Source: Pseudomonadales bacterium
GTDB taxonomy: Bacteria > Pseudomonadota > Gammaproteobacteria > Pseudomonadales > Azotimanducaceae
Reading direction: 5' to 3'
DNA: 64,000 nucleotides
Assembly: GCA_028279305.1 (NCBI GenBank)
Contig: JANQOA010000372.1
Span: forward strand, 1-64,000
Positions 28,651 through 37,188 of the stretch are shown piece by piece; within the stretch, counting starts at the first letter, position 1, and every line of letters begins with the position of its first letter. The notes under the pieces were generated by a model. That model did no database searches. It was not told where the DNA came from and saw only the letters and a program-made list of their open reading frames with translations. A program made the translations under genes and the position numbers.

Positions 28651-29811
28651 ATGTGGGGGATGTGGGGTTTTGCCGCGCTGTGGAACGCAATATCCCTACC
28701 GCTGCTGTGGGTCATGCCGGAAGAAATGGCCAAAGGCAATTACGCGGTGCTGGCAGCCGCCATGTTTCCGCTTATCGGTGTCTATCTTATTTATCTGGCG
28801 GTTAACAGCACCCGTGAGTTCAAAATATTTGGCGTCACGGAGCTGCAATTGGACCCGCAACCGGGCGCAATCGGCGGCCATGTGGGGGGTGCCGTGAAGG
28901 TCCCGAACCTGGCTGGTGGGCAGGCGCACTACGAGGTAAAACTGCAGTGCGTCAACAGCTATATCCGCCGGTCAGGCAACAAGCGGAAACGCCGGGAGAA
29001 AGTGGTCTGGGAGAGCGCCGGCCCCATGCACACAAGCGCCCAAGGCACTCAGGTGGAATTGAGTTTCAGGTTCAGCGTACCCGAGGGGTTGCCGGTAAGT
29101 GAAGTTGCCGGTGACGATTATCATTTCTGGCGCGTACTCATCAGCAGTGATCACCTGCCGGTGCCGTTAAACCGGTCGTTTGAGATTCCGGTATTTGCAA
29201 CGGCGGAGAGCAGCCGGTATCTGCATGTGGACACCACCGGCATGAGCAGGCAGCGCGCAACGGCTAGCGTTGAGGATGCGCTGCACGACAGCAACCAGGC
29301 GGCAAGACTGCGTGAGCGGCTGGGATTGTCCCTGCAGGTGCAGGCGGATTGGATTCGTTTGCTGTTTCACCGGGGACGGCAGAAAACCATGAGCTTTGCC
29401 ATGCTGGCCATTGGCGGGCCGTTCATGGCCGTCTACTGGCTGCCCGATGACGGCTTTACCGCAACCTTGTTCCGCTATCTGTTCAGCGGCATTGGTTTGT
29501 TGTTGGTAGTTGGCGGTTTGTATATTCCCCTGAATACGCTGGATGTGCGTATAAACCGGCAGCGTATTGTACGCGTGCGCAGTTGGTTGGGCATTGTCTT
29601 GAAGAAACAGGAGATCAATCCTGCGGAGTTGCGTTCCATCGAGATTGTCAAAGGCGCGTCTTCCTCAGACCAGAACGGCACCACCCAGTTTTACCGCCTG
29701 GTGGGTAAGGGTGACTTCGGCAAGATACGGCTTGCGGAAAGCATTGATGACAAAGCTTTGATTGAGTCTCTGCGCAGTAAAATTCAGCAGTTTGCCGGGA
29801 TAACTGCCTGA
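28651..29811 (+). CDS. Membrane protein of unknown function (DUF3592-like layout)
   Basis: Two N-terminal TMs, soluble domain, two further TMs (MSFAMLAIGGPFMAVYWLP, LFRYLFSGIGLLLVVGGLYI). Confidence 0.6.
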   Translation: MWGMWGFAALWNAISLPLLWVMPEEMAKGNYAVLAAAMFPLIGVYLIYLAVNSTREFKIFGVTELQLDPQPGAIGGHVGGAVKVPNLAGGQAHYEVKLQCVNSYIRRSGNKRKRREKVVWESAGPMHTSAQGTQVELSFRFSVPEGLPVSEVAGDDYHFWRVLISSDHLPVPLNRSFEIPVFATAESSRYLHVDTTGMSRQRATASVEDALHDSNQAARLRERLGLSLQVQADWIRLLFHRGRQKTMSFAMLAIGGPFMAVYWLPDDGFTATLFRYLFSGIGLLLVVGGLYIPLNTLDVRINRQRIVRVRSWLGIVLKKQEINPAELRSIEIVKGASSSDQNGTTQFYRLVGKGDFGKIRLAESIDDKALIESLRSKIQQFAGITA

Positions 29812-29813
29812 AC

Positions 29814-30179
29814 TCAGTTGTCTTTGCTGCTGAACGCGTCCAGCAATCGTTCCAGTGCTGCCAGTTGCTTAGGCGGCAGCTTCATCAGCCGGTCGAATAG
29901 TTCGGATGCGGTCCGGTACCGCTTCGGATCCTGGGCAACCATCAGGTCCAGTTCCGGATCGCCGCGGCTCGCAAATTTAGGTCCTTCGCCGGTAGCCAGC
30001 CAGGTAATGTTCACGCCCAGTTCCCTCGCCAGGGGTACCAGCACGTAGGTGCCTTTAGCCTTGCCGGATTCGATTTTGCCGATGTTCTGCTGGGTGACGC
30101 TGACCCGGTCACCGAGCTGCTTCTGCGACAGCCCCAGCTCCTTGCGAGCCTCCCTGACCCTGTCACCAAATTCGCTCAT
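29814..30179 (-). CDS. XRE-family transcriptional regulator
   Basis: FGDRVREARKELGLSQKQLGDRVSVTQQNIGKIESGKAKGTYVLVPLARELGVNITWLATGEG. Confidence 0.92.
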   Translation of the reverse strand: MSEFGDRVREARKELGLSQKQLGDRVSVTQQNIGKIESGKAKGTYVLVPLARELGVNITWLATGEGPKFASRGDPELDLMVAQDPKRYRTASELFDRLMKLPPKQLAALERLLDAFSSKDN

Positions 30180-30224
30180 GCGCGCAGCTTACCGCTGCCG
30201 GTGAGAGGATAACGAACGACGATT

Positions 30225-30258
30225 AGTTGTTGAAATAAAACAACTGTGGTTGTATATT
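30225..30258 (+). promoter_or_regulatory. Candidate XRE operator overlapping a sigma70-like promoter
   Basis: AGTTGTT-N7-AACAACT (30225-30245), ACAACTGTGGTTGT (30240-30253); TTGAAA (30230) -N17- TATATT (30253). Confidence 0.6.
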
Positions 30259-30314
30259 GACCACGATTGATAACGGTTAGAGATCGCAGGTCTGAGGCAG
30301 CGACGTTAGCGTTC

Positions 30315-30419
30315 GCGGACAAAAGCGCCGAAGCGGACAAAAAAGCCGAAGCGGCTAATAGAGCAGGCGCAGGACCAGAAACAGCAGAGCCAGAAACGGC
30401 AGAGCCAGAAACAACAGGG
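30315..30419 (+). repeat. 18-bp x2 and 15-bp x3 tandem repeats
   Basis: GCGGACAAAAGCGCCGAA/GCGGACAAAAAAGCCGAA; CCAGAAACAGCAGAG/CCAGAAACGGCAGAG/CCAGAAACAACAGGG. Confidence 0.9.
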
Positions 30420-30603
30420 GTAACAAAAAGAGAAACAACCGAAAGAGAGGTCGCTAAAGCAGGCATCAAACAAAAGGCTGTACCAGCCGAATAACCTGTC
30501 CTGCCTGAATAAACAGCAGACTGAAGCAGCAGATTATTTAGGCGGTGGATGGCTGAAGCAGGCAAACAACAGAAGCAGGCAAACAAGGTGTGTCTTCCTG
30601 ATT

Positions 30604-30683
30604 AATGTGGGGGCAAGTGGCAAGGTTGAACTTTGTGAAGTTAACAATCAGTTGACCGCAAATTCAAGTCTTGCCCCCACATT
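30604..30683. repeat. Perfect 14-bp inverted repeat with 52-bp spacer
   Basis: AATGTGGGGGCAAG (30604-30617) and CTTGCCCCCACATT (30670-30683). Confidence 0.95.
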
Positions 30684-30729
30684 CCTTTTGTCGTGGCGCT
30701 TTTGTCATCTCTTTTTTGTCATCTCTATT

Positions 30730-31689
30730 TTATCCTTTTGGCACCGTTTGCTGGTTGTCCGCCGAAAATAGAAAGTAACCGCTGAATAGCTCCGCAGCCT
30801 GCTTTTGCTGAGTCTGGCTGAGCCTGTTGTTATCCAGGACAATTCCCTGCAGACGGTGGCGCGCTTGCAGGAAGCGCTTGTTAAAGCTGGTGATGCGGTT
30901 GCTGGCCATGAATGCCACCGTGAGTGAAGGGGCTGTGGTCAGCTCCGCTGGAATCTCGGTAAACTGGTTATGGTTCAGGTGGATGACTCTTAGGCGTTGC
31001 ATCTGCTGTATTTCCGTGGGTAACCGGCTCAGTTGATTGTGGTCCAGAAATAGATAACGGATCTGCGCCAGGTGTCCGGCCTCAGGCGGCAGCTCCGCCA
31101 TCTGGTTGTGGTCCAGCCACAGACTGTACAGTTGCGGCAGCCGGCCAAGGGTTTTAAACACACCGGCACCGAGCCGGTTACGGCTGAGGCGCAGATCTCT
31201 CAATTGTTGAAGCGAAGTGATATCTCCGGGTAACTCACCCAAATTGTTTCCCGAAAGGTTTAGGAACACCAATGGCAATTGCTGCAGCAGTGTGTGTGAT
31301 CCCGCCAGCTCAATTTGCGGGTTTTCAGCCAGAGACAGGTGGGTCAAGTGCCGGCAGGCTGACAATGCCCCGGGGAGTTTTGTCAGGCGGTTGTTTTGCA
31401 GGGAAAGTGTGTTCAGGTGCGGTAGAGCAGCACAGGCTCGGCGCAGGCTGGCGAAATCCAGTTGTGGATTGTTGTCCAGAATCAATACCCGCAGGTTTGT
31501 CTGGCTGTATAGGTTGTCCGGCAGAGTGATGAGATTGTCCCCGGACAGGTCCAGGCGGTAGATCTTACGGCTGTTGTCCGTGGAAGTGTAAGTCTGGCTG
31601 AAGCGGGTCTTAAATGTTTCGCATGCGGCTGAGCACAAACACAGGCAAACCACAGCCGCCAGCCGGGCGGAGATCCCGCCCTGAGTCAC
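30730..31689 (-). CDS. Leucine-rich-repeat lipoprotein-like protein
   Basis: GTG start in GTGA overlap with upstream gene; repeated LxxLxLxxNxLxxLP; N-terminus RLAAVVCLCLCSAAC. Confidence 0.85.
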   Translation of the reverse strand: MTQGGISARLAAVVCLCLCSAACETFKTRFSQTYTSTDNSRKIYRLDLSGDNLITLPDNLYSQTNLRVLILDNNPQLDFASLRRACAALPHLNTLSLQNNRLTKLPGALSACRHLTHLSLAENPQIELAGSHTLLQQLPLVFLNLSGNNLGELPGDITSLQQLRDLRLSRNRLGAGVFKTLGRLPQLYSLWLDHNQMAELPPEAGHLAQIRYLFLDHNQLSRLPTEIQQMQRLRVIHLNHNQFTEIPAELTTAPSLTVAFMASNRITSFNKRFLQARHRLQGIVLDNNRLSQTQQKQAAELFSGYFLFSADNQQTVPKG

Positions 31690-32627
31690 TGCAGATCTCC
31701 GTTGCTGACCGCAGCTTCGATATAAGGCCTTGCGGGTTCCGTTACCGGCCATGGGTAACGGGGATAAAGGCCGAACGAGTCATGGATGCGGTTCTGCACA
31801 TATGCGCCCCACTTGGCGCTGTCCACCCCCAGCTTGGCTGACCAGGCGCGGTTTGCCTCCTGCTGGCCGATCATGACAAAACTGTTGGCATGGAACAGAT
31901 CCGCCCACGGCCGCGTATTGTGCCAGACACGCTTGGCGCCATCTGCCGAATTCTGCGGGTTGTCCGGCGCTCTGGCGTAATCGGGTTCCGGGGTAAAAAA
32001 GTCGAGCCCCAGCCCGTAGCGGCGCAGGCGGCGGTGGTCAATGCGCGCGTAGCCGATATGGAAACTGCCGGTTGGCCCCTGGTCTCTGGCGCTGCCGCTG
32101 AAAGGTCCGGCGCGGAAATCGTTGGCAAAATTCAGATGCACGCTGTGGTTGCCGTTGGCCACCCGCACCAGGGCGTGTCCGCGGCGCACGGCAAATTTCC
32201 TTAGACTGCCGAAGGGTATGTCGCGGCTTACACCCAGTCCCAGGCCAAAAAAGTCGCCGGAACGGCCGGCGCGGAAAAAGGCGTCATGCTGATACATGCT
32301 CAGGGTTGACCCCAGCAGGTTTTCATTCTTGCCAGCGCCGGCAAGTCCGTAAACCTCGTAACCCAACCCCCAGCCGGATTCCACGGCCCCGTAGCGGCGC
32401 AGGTAGCGGTAGGCCCAGAGCCCTGCACCCATCTCCGTGCTGACCGCCCCCTGCATAGCGCCAAAGCCGGTCACACCGGCGCGGATCAGTACGTTCTGGC
32501 TGCCTGCTACCCACTCAATCTTAAACTGGATCCCGCCGGCTGCAGCGTTGACCAGTCCCGGCAACATCAACACCAACATCCATAGCAGGTGCCCGGCCCG
32601 CAGACCGGCGGGAGGGGGACGCTGCAC
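31686..32627 (-). CDS. Secreted protein, candidate polymorphic toxin type 23-like domain
   Basis: Signal peptide GHLLWMLVLMLPGLVNAAAG; SVHLNFANDF...RDQGPTGSFHIGYARID...KLGVDSAKWGAYVQNRIHDSFGLYPRYPW resembles toxin-23 from memory. Confidence 0.45.
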   Translation of the reverse strand: MQRPPPAGLRAGHLLWMLVLMLPGLVNAAAGGIQFKIEWVAGSQNVLIRAGVTGFGAMQGAVSTEMGAGLWAYRYLRRYGAVESGWGLGYEVYGLAGAGKNENLLGSTLSMYQHDAFFRAGRSGDFFGLGLGVSRDIPFGSLRKFAVRRGHALVRVANGNHSVHLNFANDFRAGPFSGSARDQGPTGSFHIGYARIDHRRLRRYGLGLDFFTPEPDYARAPDNPQNSADGAKRVWHNTRPWADLFHANSFVMIGQQEANRAWSAKLGVDSAKWGAYVQNRIHDSFGLYPRYPWPVTEPARPYIEAAVSNGDLQ

Positions 32628-32632
32628 CGGGC

Positions 32633-33190
32633 TTACCAGCCGGAACTGCCCGGTCCGCCCTTGATCGGGCCGGCAAGGTCTGCGGTAACCCAACCGCCGT
32701 AATACCCGCCCGGCTGCGGCTCAACTTTTTTGTTGTCAACAAAACACAGCAGCTTATCGGGATAAAAACTGGGCCATTCAAATATGGAGACAAACGGTTC
32801 AAACATGCGTACATAACGCCAGCCGGCGTTGCGGATGCCTTCTACATCAATCTGCTGGGCAACCCCTTTCCATTCGCAGATAGACGCCATGTCGCCGAAC
32901 TGCAGCAAGCCGGGTTCTACGTCCCCCGGCGGGAAGTAGTAGGTCGGCGCGCCGGCGGTTTCCAGCACCCTCACGCCGCGCTGGGTCTGCGCAATCAACT
33001 GGCGGCCGTTAAAGACCCGCAATACCTGAGGCACGGTTTCAATTGCAGGCGGCCGTGGAAAATCCCAGACCGACCTCTGGCCGGGTCCGGGCGGATCAGC
33101 AAAATCCGGGCGGCTGCTGCCGTTGAACTTCCACTTTTCTCGCGCTTCCTGAATCTGTGCGGATTCGGGCAGTACCGGTACGGTTGCCAT
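32633..33190 (-). CDS. DUF427 family protein
   Basis: VFNGRQLIAQTQRGVRVLETAGAPTYYFPPGDVEPGLLQ...FEPFVSIFEWPSFYPDKLLCFVDN. Confidence 0.82.
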   Translation of the reverse strand: MATVPVLPESAQIQEAREKWKFNGSSRPDFADPPGPGQRSVWDFPRPPAIETVPQVLRVFNGRQLIAQTQRGVRVLETAGAPTYYFPPGDVEPGLLQFGDMASICEWKGVAQQIDVEGIRNAGWRYVRMFEPFVSIFEWPSFYPDKLLCFVDNKKVEPQPGGYYGGWVTADLAGPIKGGPGSSGW

Positions 33191-33207
33191 GGATGTGCCT
33201 GTTCGGG

Positions 33208-33942
33208 TTAAAAACGGTCTACGGTTTTGCGCTGCGCCCGGGCCATGGGCTGGCTCAGCGTCGCGGCCTGCGGGTTTCCCAAAGTGTTTGGAAACACCTG
33301 TAACAGCAGCGATTGGCTGCCTCCCCAGACCGGTGAATCCTTGGCCGTCACCAGCAGGGCGCAGGCTTCTCCCCGGTGCAGCGGCTGTTCGCAGCCGTGG
33401 ATATCTATAATGGGAAACACCGCCCCCCTGGAAGTACGGGCGACAAACCCCGCGGCCAGTGCCTGCCGTTCAACGTCCAGCCGGAAAGGGCTGTCGGATC
33501 TGTTGATGACCTGCACATGAAACAGAGTGCGGGTCTGCACATGGGTGGTTTTGCCCCGTTTCACTTCCCGGCGCAGGATTTCCACCTTGGTTAGCGACAG
33601 ATCCGTGCTGTCTGCGGTTTGCGGCGGGCCGGGGGAGGGAACCACTGCGGCTGCCGCCTCCCCGGGCGCGGATGGGTCGACGAAGCGCCATTGTCCGTTG
33701 GCTTCCAGCCGCACCCGGCGTCCGTCCGCGGTTAATGCATAGCGGTTGGGGTCCGCGGCGGTCCAGGAACCGTCTTCGTTCAGTTGAATAGGCTGGCCGC
33801 CTTGGCTGACCGCCTGCTGGGCATAAACGCAATTCACCCAGGCACACAGGCACAACGCAGCCGCGGCTGAACGCAACAGCACTGGCAACAAGCCTGCGTG
33901 GGGGCTTGGACTAAGGTCAGCCGGTTTCGCTTCAGTCCACAT
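33208..33942 (-). CDS. Secreted hypothetical protein
   Basis: N-terminal signal; repeated QLNEDGSWTAADPNRYALTADGRRVRLEANGQWRFVD. Confidence 0.6.
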   Translation of the reverse strand: MWTEAKPADLSPSPHAGLLPVLLRSAAAALCLCAWVNCVYAQQAVSQGGQPIQLNEDGSWTAADPNRYALTADGRRVRLEANGQWRFVDPSAPGEAAAAVVPSPGPPQTADSTDLSLTKVEILRREVKRGKTTHVQTRTLFHVQVINRSDSPFRLDVERQALAAGFVARTSRGAVFPIIDIHGCEQPLHRGEACALLVTAKDSPVWGGSQSLLLQVFPNTLGNPQAATLSQPMARAQRKTVDRF

Positions 33943-35638
33943 ACGCCTGACGTTTCTTTTCCGGTACCTTGTCGATGTCCACCTGCAACAGCAGGCCGGG
34001 CGTATTGTTAAAGTTAGGGTCTACGCTGACTGCCAGAAACTCCGCCCCCACTTTGTGGTAGTGACGCAACAAAACGGGCAGATCTTTGTTATCCGCTTCC
34101 AGGGATTGCACGATGCGCGATAGCTGGGTGATGCTCATGTCCGGGTACAGGGTTTTGTAATCATCCCACTCCGGCCCCAGCCGGGTGTCCATCCCGTGGC
34201 GCGGTTTTACCTGATCGTTGGACTGGATCAAAGCGTCACACATGGCGCAGATGGAGCGGAAATCATACTGCCGCGACAGCGAAACGGTGCCGTACAGTTT
34301 GCGGTACTGGGGATGCGCTTTAATGTAAGCGCCGATGGCACGCCACAAAAGATGCAGGCTGACGTGGTTTTTCTGGTATTCGGGCGTAACAAACGAGCGG
34401 CCCAGTTCCAGGCAGGGCTGGTCAAAGAAGCTGTCGTCGAAGTCGTAGGACTGGCTCAAGTAAACCCGCCCGTTTTTGCGCAGATCATCGCTGCGGCCCA
34501 TGCGGTAGGCACCCAGCAGGCGCGCAGCCTCGGTATCCCAGACAAACAGATGCACGTACAGCGCGTCAAAATGGTCGGTGTCAAGGGCGGCGCCGCTGCC
34601 CTCGTCAAGCATGCGGAACACCCGTTCCCGCTGCCGGGCAATTTCATGCACGGTGCGCGGCAGCTGGTCCTGAGAGCCGTAGCAGGCCACATAGTTCTTG
34701 TACTTCACCAGCACCTGCTGCCCCGGCAGGGCGGCAATCTCCGCTTCAATCTCTTCCGGGGCGGCGGCTTCCGCCAGCGGCTCGTGGTCTTCCGCGCGGG
34801 TGACCACCGGCGGCAGTTGCCGGTCTACCTGCTGCAGATAGCTCAGCAGTCGGGCCAGGTGGGTGGTTTCTTCAAGGCCGGCACGGGCAAAACGGTCACC
34901 CGGGGTGGGATTACCCAGACGGATAACCACAGATTTGCCTCTCATTTTCAGCATTTCCCGGGGCAGCATGAGAATCTTCAGCCGCGCCCAGATGTACCCC
35001 ATGATAATAAACAGACGGCTGTTGTTGCCCTGCACGTGGCAAGGCAGCAACTGAGCGTCACTTTTCTGCAGCAGGTGCCCGACAAGGCGGTTCCAATCGT
35101 GGTCGCAGGTGCGGCCCAGGTCTTTGCGGTAATAGGACACCCGGCCGGCGGGGAATACCAGCAGCAGGCCGTTATTCTTTAGGTGGGCCAGAGCGCGCCG
35201 CAGCGAAGGCAGGTTGCGCTGGCTGGTGATCAGCGGGTTGGTGAAGATCATCACATCGCTGAGTTCGCGGAATACCTGCAGGGCGGTATTGCCCAGCACC
35301 TTGGTGTCGCTGCGCACCTTCAGCAGCTCCTGCAGAATAATCACCGCTTCCATGCCGCCGAACGGATGGTTGCAGACCACCAGCACCGGACCTTCCCTGG
35401 GCACCGTGTCCAGGCCCTGACCGTCTACGGTGACGGTCACGTCCAGGGCTTTGACAACCTCCGCGGCAAATGTCTGCGCATCCAGCCCCGCGAGCTGATG
35501 TTCTTCATAAATTGCGCGCATGCCGCGCACACCCAGCAGCCGGTCCAGCAGCGGCCCGCATACTTTGAGAATCCGGCCGATTAGCGAATCTTGGGGCGCA
35601 AGGGAGGCGATGCGTATGTCTGAATTTACGTGGTTCAA
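33932..35638 (-). CDS. olsF: PlsC acyltransferase-GNAT fusion, OlsF-like bifunctional ornithine lipid synthase
   Basis: PlsC-like VVCNHPFGGMEAV.. plus C-terminal OlsB-like CLELGRSFVTPEYQKNHVSLHLLWRAIGAYI; architecture matches OlsF. Confidence 0.7.
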   Translation of the reverse strand: MNHVNSDIRIASLAPQDSLIGRILKVCGPLLDRLLGVRGMRAIYEEHQLAGLDAQTFAAEVVKALDVTVTVDGQGLDTVPREGPVLVVCNHPFGGMEAVIILQELLKVRSDTKVLGNTALQVFRELSDVMIFTNPLITSQRNLPSLRRALAHLKNNGLLLVFPAGRVSYYRKDLGRTCDHDWNRLVGHLLQKSDAQLLPCHVQGNNSRLFIIMGYIWARLKILMLPREMLKMRGKSVVIRLGNPTPGDRFARAGLEETTHLARLLSYLQQVDRQLPPVVTRAEDHEPLAEAAAPEEIEAEIAALPGQQVLVKYKNYVACYGSQDQLPRTVHEIARQRERVFRMLDEGSGAALDTDHFDALYVHLFVWDTEAARLLGAYRMGRSDDLRKNGRVYLSQSYDFDDSFFDQPCLELGRSFVTPEYQKNHVSLHLLWRAIGAYIKAHPQYRKLYGTVSLSRQYDFRSICAMCDALIQSNDQVKPRHGMDTRLGPEWDDYKTLYPDMSITQLSRIVQSLEADNKDLPVLLRHYHKVGAEFLAVSVDPNFNNTPGLLLQVDIDKVPEKKRQAYVD

Positions 35639-35758
35639 AGTAATTATGCTGCGTGCTCCGGGCCATTGTAATGCTTGTGCAGCAGAAATGCCCAGTGGGC
35701 AGCCGTCCGCCCTGGGAGCGGGCCGCCCACGGGTGCCGGGTTGGCCGGCGGATGCCGG

Positions 35759-36262
35759 TTAACTTCGGCAGTTGTTATGCTTTTCGCAGCTCTGCAGGAC
35801 GGTGGGCCAATTCTGGTCGCCGCGGGCAATGGAACCTTCCAGGTCTTTGCCCCATTTACGGTAAGCGATGCGGTTAAAGTTCAGGTACAGCTTGCCGTCA
35901 ACAATTTCCCAAACGTTCGGGTTAACCGACTTGGTAAAGTCATGGGAGACTGCAAAAGCACAATAGCCGCCGTATTGCGGGGCGTATTTTTCCGGATCAC
36001 CGGCGAACAGGTCGCGGTTTTCCGCGCTGGAGAATTTCCACGTTGCGCCTTTGTATTCATGAGTAAATTCATCTGAACCTTTCACCGCTTTGGCGCCTGG
36101 TTCCAGGGAAAAGTAAGCAACCGTGTCATAACCCCGGATAGCGCCGGCCTTGGTGGCATAAATCTCAGGGTCCGCGGCGCGCGCTGTGTGCGCGAACAAC
36201 AGCAGCGCCAACAGCGCGTAGGGCAACAAGGCGGTGAACCGGGTGTTGAATGGCGTGGACAT
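35759..36262 (-). CDS. YHS-domain exported protein
   Basis: IRGYDTVAYFSLEPGAKAVKGSDEFTHEYKGATWKFSSAENRDLFAGDPEKYAPQYGGYCAFAVS. Confidence 0.88.
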   Translation of the reverse strand: MSTPFNTRFTALLPYALLALLLFAHTARAADPEIYATKAGAIRGYDTVAYFSLEPGAKAVKGSDEFTHEYKGATWKFSSAENRDLFAGDPEKYAPQYGGYCAFAVSHDFTKSVNPNVWEIVDGKLYLNFNRIAYRKWGKDLEGSIARGDQNWPTVLQSCEKHNNCRS

Positions 36263-36386
36263 GTTAAGCTCCTTGGGCGTTTATTGGTTTACGTTACACC
36301 TAACGTCGGGCACATGGTGGGACAGGTGGCAGTGGATATGGTTCCCCAATGTGGCGCAAATAGGCAGTCTCAAGCGGAGGGCAGGC

Positions 36387-37184
36387 ATGGCGAGGGTAAG
36401 AGGCAAAGTAGCAATTGTCACCGGCGGCGCATCCGGTATCGGGCGCGGCTGCGCTGAGCGGCTTGCGGCTGAGGGTGCCCAGGTGGTGGTGACGGACATC
36501 CAGGATGCCCTCGGCGAGGAGGTGGCGGCGCAGCTGAATGCGCATGACGGGGTGCGCGAAGCGGGCGGTGGCGCGGTTTACATGTCTCATGATGTAACCG
36601 ATGAAGAGCGCTGGCAGAGCCTGGTGGAGGAGGTTGAAAGCCGCCTTAAAGGGCTGCACGTTCTGGTAAACAACGCCGGCATAGGGATTGGCGGCAGCAT
36701 AGTGGAGATGCCGCTGGCCGATTGGCAGCGGCAGCAGGCGATTAATCTCGACGGCGTTTTCCTCGGGGTGAAACACAGCATTCCGGCCATGGTGCGCAGC
36801 GGCAGCGGTTCGATTATTAACATGTCTTCGGTAGCGGGGCTTAAGGGTGCTGCCAATCTTGCGGCTTACAACGCCACCAAAGGCGGGGTGCGGCTGTTCA
36901 CCAAGGGTGTGGCGCTGGAATGTGCGGAGAAGCGCTGGCCGGTGCGGGTAAATTCGGTGCATCCGGGCATCATCGACACCCCCATATGGACCAAGGTTAA
37001 CGCTGAATATTTCACCGAAGGGGAAAATGCCTTGGATGTTGAGGTTATGGCTGAGGAAGGGGTGCCGACCGGAAAGGCCGGCTATCCGGTGGACATTGCA
37101 AACGGTGTACTGTTTCTCGCCAGCGACGAATCGTCTTATGTGACTGGCACCGAACTGGTGATTGACGGCGGTCTATCTGCCTGA
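36387..37184 (+). CDS. SDR family oxidoreductase
   Basis: GKVAIVTGGASGIGRGCAERL, NNAG, YNATKGG; ATG at 36387. Confidence 0.92.
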   Translation: MARVRGKVAIVTGGASGIGRGCAERLAAEGAQVVVTDIQDALGEEVAAQLNAHDGVREAGGGAVYMSHDVTDEERWQSLVEEVESRLKGLHVLVNNAGIGIGGSIVEMPLADWQRQQAINLDGVFLGVKHSIPAMVRSGSGSIINMSSVAGLKGAANLAAYNATKGGVRLFTKGVALECAEKRWPVRVNSVHPGIIDTPIWTKVNAEYFTEGENALDVEVMAEEGVPTGKAGYPVDIANGVLFLASDESSYVTGTELVIDGGLSA

Positions 37185-37188
37185 AATT

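Noticed and set aside
17775-31750. Mobile island or prophage
   Set aside because: Regulatory and repeat-rich, but no integrase, transposase, tRNA boundary, phage structural gene or clear flanking repeats were found.
34196-35182. Long plus-strand ORF (328 aa) opposite the OlsF-like gene
   Set aside because: Antisense to a well-supported acyltransferase; a GC-rich shadow ORF without recognisable domains.
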